A DNA stretch of 38,702 nucleotides from Betaproteobacteria bacterium. Lineage in GTDB: Bacteria > Pseudomonadota > Gammaproteobacteria > Burkholderiales > Rhodocyclaceae. How positions within the stretch are numbered: position 1 is the first letter of the stretch; the number at the start of each line of letters is the position of its first letter. The stretch is from contig JACQAO010000012.1 in NCBI GenBank assembly GCA_016194935.1, positions 1-38,702 of the forward strand, read 5' to 3'. The notes under the pieces were generated by a model, which was given only the letters and a program-made list of their open reading frames with translations, had not been told where the DNA came from and did not search any database. Shown one piece after another: positions 34,034 through 38,702 of this stretch. A program made the translations under genes and the position numbers.

Positions 34034-35632
34034 TCAGTGCGCCGGCGCCTGCTTCCCTCCACCGCGCGCGAATTTCCCCCGCTCCATCAACAGCAGCAAA
34101 GGCAAGGCGGCAAACAAGGCCACGCCGAACCAGAGAAAAAGCCGCTCGAAAGAAAGCATTGCCGCCTGCTTGGCGATCTCACCATTCAACAGCCACAGCG
34201 CCTTACCCCTGGCCAGGGTTTCCGGCGTGCCGTGGGAAATCGCCAGCGCCTTGAATTGCTCCAGCCGCGCCGTGGCTTGGTGCGAGAACTGGCTAACATG
34301 GTTGAGAATTTCACCGCGGTTTTTCTCCTGAAACTGCTGGAACAAGGTGGCTGAAACGGCAATGCCAATGCTGCCGCCAAGCTGGCGCGTGAGGTTGTAT
34401 AGCCCGCTGCCAGCGGCAACCTGTTGCGGGCGAAGATTTCCCAGCGCCAGATTATTCAGGGGAATGAACACCATGCCCAGGCCAATACCGCGCAGAATCA
34501 TCGGCCAGAAAAAATCGTCCACACCGGACTGCGTGGTGAACTGCGAGTGCAGCCACATCGAATAGCCGAAAACCATGGCGCCGGCCACCACGAACAGTCG
34601 CAAATCCACGCGCGTCGCGGCGGTGAGCTTGCCCATCAACGCCATGCTCACGCCGCTGGCGATTGCGCCGGGCAAAATCACCAGCCCGGTTTCCAGGGCG
34701 GTAAAACCCAGCAGGGTCTGCAAATACACCGGAAACACAAAAATCGTGGAAAACAGCGCACCGCCGAGCAACAGCGTAAACACCAGTGCAAGGGAAAACT
34801 GCACATCGCCGAGTATTCGCAAATCGACGATGGGGTGCTCGTGCGCCAGCTCCTGGCGCACGAACAGGATCATGGCGACAGCGCTCGCCACGGCATAGGT
34901 GACGATCTCGCGCGAGGCGAACCAGTCGAGTTTCTCGCCGCGTTCGAGCATGGCTTGCAAGCAACCGATAGCCACCGCCAGCAACAGGAAGCCGATGCCA
35001 TCGACTTGTTCAGCGCGTTTGCCGTATTTTGAATCTGGTACGTACATCAACGCCAGCAGCAAGGCCAGGATGCCCAAAGGCAGGTTGATGTAAAAAATCC
35101 ACGGCCAGGACATGGCGTCGGTAATCCAGCCGCCCAGCGTCGGCCCCAGCATCGGGCCGACCATGATGCCGAGGCCGAAGATCGCCATCGAGGTGCCGCT
35201 TTCACGCGGCGGGAATGTTTCGTAGAGCGTGGCCTGCGCCGTGGAAATCAGGCCGCCGCCGCCCAATCCTTGGATAATGCGCCAGAACACCAGGCCTTCG
35301 AGGGTAGTGGCATTGCCGCAGAGCACGGATGAGCCGGTAAACAGCAGGATCGACAGGGCGAAATAATTTCGCCGCCCGATGTAATTGGACAACCAGCCCG
35401 AGATCGGCATGACGATGACGTTGGCGATGACATAGCCGGTGGATACCCAGGCGATCTCGTCGAGCGTCGCGCCGAGCGTGCCCATCATGTGCGGAATGGC
35501 GACGATGACGATGCTGGTATCAAGCAGCTCCAGCACCGACGCCAGCGTGACCGTAATTGCAATCAGGTAGCGATGGGCATAGATTTCAGCATCGCTTTGG
35601 CAGCGGCGCAAAGCGGGCAGCAGCGGTTTCAT
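34034..35632 (-). CDS. emrB: EmrB/QacA-type (DHA2) multidrug efflux transporter
   Basis: A 532-residue inner-membrane protein with about 14 predicted helices, the DHA2 number. Family motifs are LDTSIVIVAIPHMMGTLGAT (helix 1), WVSTGYVIANVIVMPISGWL, and PMLGPTLGGWITDAMSWPWI (motif C, typical of antiporters), then FYINLPLG. With the neighbouring EmrA it likely forms a tripartite proton-driven pump; an outer-membrane TolC-like partner is not in the window. ATG overlaps the emrA stop (ATGA). Substrate cannot be predicted. Confidence 0.92.
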   Translation of the reverse strand: MKPLLPALRRCQSDAEIYAHRYLIAITVTLASVLELLDTSIVIVAIPHMMGTLGATLDEIAWVSTGYVIANVIVMPISGWLSNYIGRRNYFALSILLFTGSSVLCGNATTLEGLVFWRIIQGLGGGGLISTAQATLYETFPPRESGTSMAIFGLGIMVGPMLGPTLGGWITDAMSWPWIFYINLPLGILALLLALMYVPDSKYGKRAEQVDGIGFLLLAVAIGCLQAMLERGEKLDWFASREIVTYAVASAVAMILFVRQELAHEHPIVDLRILGDVQFSLALVFTLLLGGALFSTIFVFPVYLQTLLGFTALETGLVILPGAIASGVSMALMGKLTAATRVDLRLFVVAGAMVFGYSMWLHSQFTTQSGVDDFFWPMILRGIGLGMVFIPLNNLALGNLRPQQVAAGSGLYNLTRQLGGSIGIAVSATLFQQFQEKNRGEILNHVSQFSHQATARLEQFKALAISHGTPETLARGKALWLLNGEIAKQAAMLSFERLFLWFGVALFAALPLLLLMERGKFARGGGKQAPAH

Positions 35633-36720
35633 TGAGTAGCAGTTGCGTTGGTGGTAATGGTGACGAACACGCTCATCCCCGGTCGCAGCGGATGCGCAGT
35701 ATCCTTGCTCTGACTCAAGCGAATTCTCACCGGTACGCGCTGCACCACTTTTGTAAAATTACCCGTCGCATTATCCGGCGGCAGCAGAGAGAAGCGCGCG
35801 CCGGTGGCCGGACTCAGCGATTCGACGCTGCCTTCCACAGCCAGACCTGGGTAAGCATCGACCTGCATTTCGACCGGAGCGCCCGGCTGAATATTGCGGA
35901 GATCGGTTTCCTTGAGATTGGCGACCACCCAGATGTCATTCAGCGGCACTACCGCCAGGAGCGGCTGACCGGCCTGCACCAATTGCCCCGGCTCGACGCT
36001 CTTGTTGCTGACTACGCCGTCAACAGGCGCCAGAACGCGTGTGTCGACCAACTGATTGGCGGCAAAATCACGCGCGGCGCGCGCGGCATCCACCTTGGCC
36101 AGAGCGGCGCGCAAAGCGGCGCTGGAGGCGGTCACCTGTTCGCCTGCTGAAGCAGCGAGATCGCGGCTGCTCCTGACCTGTGCCAATGCGGCGCGCGCCG
36201 CCGCCTCGGCGGCGTCGAGCGCCTGGGGAGACACCATCTTCTGCGCCACCAGGCTGCGGACGCGCTCGAGGTCCTTCTGCGCTTTGTCGGCATTGGCCAG
36301 CGCCTGTTCGATGGCGGAACGCGCCGCAGCCGCCGCTGCGCGTGAAGCCGCCACCTGCGCCGCCGCCTGCCCTTCGATGCGGCCACTCTGTCTGCCGGCA
36401 TTCGCCTCGGCTAGCGCCAGTTCGGCCTCGGCTTGCGCCAGCTTGACCTTGAAATCACGCTCATCAATGGCGACCAGGAGGTCGCCAGCATGCACCGCCT
36501 GGTTGTCGGTCACCTTCACTGCGGTGACGAAACCGCCCACCTTGGGCAGCACTTGTATGATGTGGCTTTCGATCTGGGCATTGTCGGTGGTCACATGAGA
36601 CAAGCCCCACCACCATTTATAGGCCAGCCACAATGCCAGACAGAAAAATGCTGCAAGCAGGATCAGGCGGGGCAGTTTACGTTTGGGTTTTTCAGTTTCT
36701 TCGACATTGACTTCGTTCAT
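35629..36720 (-). CDS. emrA: EmrA/HlyD-family membrane fusion protein
   Basis: A 363-residue periplasmic adaptor anchored by an N-terminal helix (about 18-38, LILLAAFFCLALWLAYKWWW). Biotinyl-lipoyl-like halves are seen in VTTDNAQIESHIIQVLPKVG and RVLAPVDGVVSNKSVEPGQL, flanking an Ala-rich coiled-coil hairpin (about 85-200). The C-terminus has the beta-barrel PVRIRLSQSKDTAHPLRPGM. It links EmrB to an outer-membrane channel. It is 11 bases after greB and overlaps emrB by four bases, so greB-emrA-emrB may share a transcript. Confidence 0.92.
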   Translation of the reverse strand: MNEVNVEETEKPKRKLPRLILLAAFFCLALWLAYKWWWGLSHVTTDNAQIESHIIQVLPKVGGFVTAVKVTDNQAVHAGDLLVAIDERDFKVKLAQAEAELALAEANAGRQSGRIEGQAAAQVAASRAAAAAARSAIEQALANADKAQKDLERVRSLVAQKMVSPQALDAAEAAARAALAQVRSSRDLAASAGEQVTASSAALRAALAKVDAARAARDFAANQLVDTRVLAPVDGVVSNKSVEPGQLVQAGQPLLAVVPLNDIWVVANLKETDLRNIQPGAPVEMQVDAYPGLAVEGSVESLSPATGARFSLLPPDNATGNFTKVVQRVPVRIRLSQSKDTAHPLRPGMSVFVTITTNATATQ

Positions 36721-36731
36721 GTTCTATCACT

Positions 36732-37280
36732 TCACTGGTAGCAAATCGTCACAATTTCAATCTCGCGGATGCCCGCCGGGCTCTGAAAACGCACCACATC
36801 GCCCTCCCGCGCCTTCATCAAGGCGCGCGCCAGTGGTGATATCCAACTGATGCGGCCAGTCGTGGCGTCGGCTTCGTCGACACCGACGATCTGGTAGCAC
36901 GCCTGGCTGCCATCAGCATCGGCAATGGTCACCGTCGCGCCGAAAAATACCTGGCCAGGATTTTCCTGGCGTTCCGGCTCGACCACCACGGCAGTTTCCA
37001 GCCGCTTGGTCAGATAGCGCAAGCGCCGGTCGATCTCGCGCAGACGCTTCTTGCCATAGATATAGTCGCCGTTCTCGGAACGATCACCGTTACCGGCAGC
37101 CCAGGATACGACCTGCACCAGCGCCGGGCGTTCCACTTTGACCAACTGCTCGAACTCGACGCGCAGCCGCGCGTGGCCGATGGCGGTCATGTAATTATTG
37201 CTGCCTGGTGGGAGAGCCGGCAGTTCCACGAACTCCTCGTCCTCCGCAGCTTCGCTGTCCTTGACGAAGGCCTTGTTCAT
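36732..37280 (-). CDS. greB: Transcription elongation factor GreB
   Basis: A 182-residue factor that enters the RNA polymerase secondary channel and stimulates cleavage of backtracked RNA. The N-terminal coiled coil includes the acidic tip in NGDRSENGDYIYGKKRLREI and then DRRLRYLTKRLETA; the FKBP-like C-terminal domain has VFFGATVTIADADGSQACYQ and ISPLARALMKAREGD. The sequence around ENGDYIYGKK is GreB- rather than GreA-like. An N-terminal tail of about 25 residues (MNKAFVKDSEAAEDEEFVEL) precedes it. ATG 37280 is chosen by family; no clear ribosome site. Confidence 0.93.
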   Translation of the reverse strand: MNKAFVKDSEAAEDEEFVELPALPPGSNNYMTAIGHARLRVEFEQLVKVERPALVQVVSWAAGNGDRSENGDYIYGKKRLREIDRRLRYLTKRLETAVVVEPERQENPGQVFFGATVTIADADGSQACYQIVGVDEADATTGRISWISPLARALMKAREGDVVRFQSPAGIREIEIVTICYQ

Positions 37281-37419
37281 GGCAGCGCGCGTTTGCATTC
37301 GGTCCCGCGCAAAGCCGGGATTGGAAGCTTTGGAAACTTTGAAAAAAGAAAAAAACTCATGGCAAATTCGCTGCACGCCGAAAGGTCAATATTGTATCCG
37401 TTGTATGATGCCGGAACTC

Positions 37420-38157
37420 ATGACGCCGCCCCTGCACCCCCTTCCACTTCCACTTCCGCCGCGCCTGGCGCTGCGCGCTGGCGCCAGCGCCAGCCTGCCG
37501 TTACTGATGGCGGTGGTTCCCTTTGGGGTGATTTGCGGCGCCAGCGCCGCCAGCATCGGTTTGAGTTTCGCCCAGGCCTGGGCGCTGTCATGGATGGTGT
37601 TCGCCGGCTCGGCGCAAATCGTCGCCACGCAACTACTGGCCAGCGGCGCGCCGGCCTGGGTGATCGTGCTCACCGGCTGGGTGGTTAACCTGCGCTTTAT
37701 GATGTACAGCGCCGCACTGGCGCCGCATTTTCGCCAACGCTCGCGCATCGGCCGCTGGCTGGGCGCCTACCTGCTCACCGACCAGGCCTTCGCTGTCACG
37801 CTCGGACGCATTGCCGATGGCCGCGAGCAGCGCGAGACCGCCTGGTTCTATCTCGGTCTGTCGCTGACGACATGGCTGTTCTGGCAGGTGGCGAGCATCG
37901 CCGGAATCCTGCTCGGCAGCTTCATTCCGGCAAGCTGGTCGATGGATTTCGTCGTCGCCCTGACCTTCATCGCCCTGCTGGCGCCGCTGCTCGGCGACCG
38001 TCTGATGCGTATCGCCGCAGTGGTTGGCGGCGCCGTGGCGCTGGCGCCGCAACTGCCGTTCAAACTCAATCTGATTGCGGCGGCGCTATGCGGCGCCGGC
38101 GCCGCGCTATTGCTGGAGAAGCTATGGACGCCACCTACGTCTGGCCGATCATCCTGA
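37420..38157 (+). CDS. azlC: AzlC-family branched-chain amino acid exporter subunit
   Basis: About 245 residues, integral membrane. The family hallmark is LPLLMAVVPFGVICGASAAS with MVFAGSAQIVATQLLASG and a run of hydrophobic helices to the end. AzlC with AzlD exports branched-chain amino acids or analogues such as azaleucine. The start is uncertain: ATGs at 37405, 37408 and 37420 are in frame, and only 37420 has even a weak GGAA upstream. Divergent from greB with about 140 bases between, in which no convincing promoter is seen, only an A-rich tract near 37342-37357. Confidence 0.9.
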   Translation: MTPPLHPLPLPLPPRLALRAGASASLPLLMAVVPFGVICGASAASIGLSFAQAWALSWMVFAGSAQIVATQLLASGAPAWVIVLTGWVVNLRFMMYSAALAPHFRQRSRIGRWLGAYLLTDQAFAVTLGRIADGREQRETAWFYLGLSLTTWLFWQVASIAGILLGSFIPASWSMDFVVALTFIALLAPLLGDRLMRIAAVVGGAVALAPQLPFKLNLIAAALCGAGAALLLEKLWTPPTSGRSS

Positions 38158-38453
38158 CGCTGGCCCTGGTCACTTTCGTCACGCGGCTGTCTTTCCTCGG
38201 CCTGCTGGCGCATGTCCACCTGCCGAATTTGCTGCGCCGGACGCTTGCCTACGTCCCGCCCGCCATCATTGCTGCAATCATTGCGCCGCAAGTGTTTCCC
38301 GCCTCCGCCGCCGGCCTGCCGATGCTCGACTGGCCGCGCCTGATTGCCGCGTTGCTCGCTTTCGCCGTGGCCTTTCGCACCCGCAGCACGCTCGCCACGG
38401 TAAGCATCGGCATGCTGGCGCTGTGGAGCATGCAGGCGCTGTTCAGGGGTTAA
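38124..38453 (+). CDS. azlD: AzlD-family exporter subunit
   Basis: A 109-residue membrane protein with about four helices (YVWPIILTLALVTFVTRLSF, RRTLAYVPPAIIAAIIAP, and two more). It is the small partner of AzlC. Its start overlaps the azlC end by 34 bases in another frame, with GGAGAAG just upstream of the ATG. The TLAYVPPAIIAA stretch is characteristic of the family. Confidence 0.9.
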   Translation: MDATYVWPIILTLALVTFVTRLSFLGLLAHVHLPNLLRRTLAYVPPAIIAAIIAPQVFPASAAGLPMLDWPRLIAALLAFAVAFRTRSTLATVSIGMLALWSMQALFRG

Positions 38454-38459
38454 ACAACT

Positions 38460-38702
38460 TCAGCCTGCTTGCTTGAGGGCCAATAGCGCCTGGTTGCGCA
38501 GCGTCTTGAGCAGCGACAATTCCTTGGGTGGAATGACAATCTGTCCGGCTTTGTCCTTGTCGCAGTAGATCAGCCCGACCGGGGCGCCCTTGAGCATCAG
38601 CGGGAACAGGACAAAGGTCTCGGCCGGCACATACTGGCGATACCATGCCGGGATACGCTCCAGGATTTTTGCTTCGTTGATGTCATTGATGATGATATCG
38701 AC
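38460..38702 (-). CDS. C-terminal end of an HDOD-domain signalling protein
   Basis: Only the last 80 residues are visible; the start lies beyond the window. They read like the GAF-type C-terminal module found after HDOD domains in betaproteobacterial signalling proteins: ILERIPAWYRQYVPAETFVL, then FPLMLKGAPVGLIYCDKDKA and LSLLKTLRNQALLALKQAG. HDOD proteins are linked to regulatory output in stress and c-di-GMP pathways; the specific role is unknown. The stop is 6 bases from the azlD stop on the other strand. Confidence 0.75.
   Translation of the reverse strand, partial: VDIIINDINEAKILERIPAWYRQYVPAETFVLFPLMLKGAPVGLIYCDKDKAGQIVIPPKELSLLKTLRNQALLALKQAG

Noticed and set aside
31965-34331. A 788-codon open frame on the plus strand opposite htpG
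   Set aside because: It is antisense to a clear htpG gene, runs past it into emrB, and has no recognisable domain. Long antisense frames are expected from the GC-rich third-position bias.
1-38702. CRISPR arrays, tRNA or rRNA genes, insertion sequences, prophage genes
   Set aside because: No regularly spaced repeats, no RNA-gene-like sequence, and no transposase, integrase or phage structural protein was seen on either strand.

Overview
The window is chromosomal DNA from a GC-rich Gram-negative bacterium, most likely a betaproteobacterium (Nitrosomonadales-like is a guess from gene content and protein style). Pointers are a large ~1,600-residue NAD-glutamate dehydrogenase, a RelA with a degenerate hydrolase domain, an MCE-type lipid ABC transporter, a PpiD foldase, and an HDOD signalling protein. 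No rRNA, tRNA, CRISPR array, insertion sequence or prophage is visible. No stretch over 300 bases lacks a gene. Functions are inferred by reading the sequence; no database search was run.

Layout. (1) 1-738: end of a NAD(P)H-hydrate repair enzyme. (2) 718-4932: an accessory patch between two housekeeping genes. It holds a divergent NTF2-like/HxlR pair, a BrnA antitoxin behind what looks like the tail of a lost BrnT toxin, a glycoside-hydrolase-like lipoprotein, an AraC-GyrI regulator with a strong internal start, an NTF2-like lipoprotein, and a HicB antitoxin followed by a truncated HicA toxin. (3) 4933-9771: NAD-glutamate dehydrogenase. (4) 9903-13670: pstSCAB phosphate uptake operon, read leftwards from a well-formed PHO box, with a hairpin terminator between pstS and pstC and no phoU. 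(5) 13853-15486: a GT4 glycosyltransferase overlapping diacylglycerol kinase, divergent from pst. (6) 15503-17575: an ECHDC3-like crotonase and a membrane diguanylate cyclase. (7) 17572-21069: a four-gene MCE lipid transport operon. (8) 21117-24846: divergent ppx and ppk. (9) 24862-29946: relA, fabI, ppiD. (10) 30096-37280: gspE-like ATPase, htpG with a sigma-32-type promoter, emrAB-like efflux and greB. (11) 37420-38453: azlCD, then the end of an HDOD protein.

Together, the middle of the window is rich in phosphate and envelope-lipid functions: phosphate uptake, polyphosphate synthesis and breakdown, (p)ppGpp synthesis, diacylglycerol phosphorylation, a possible diacylglycerol glycosyltransferase, lipid transport and fatty acid synthesis. 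The most testable ideas are that the glycosyltransferase-DgkA pair takes part in membrane lipid remodelling under phosphate limitation, and that the accessory patch keeps two antitoxins whose toxins have decayed.
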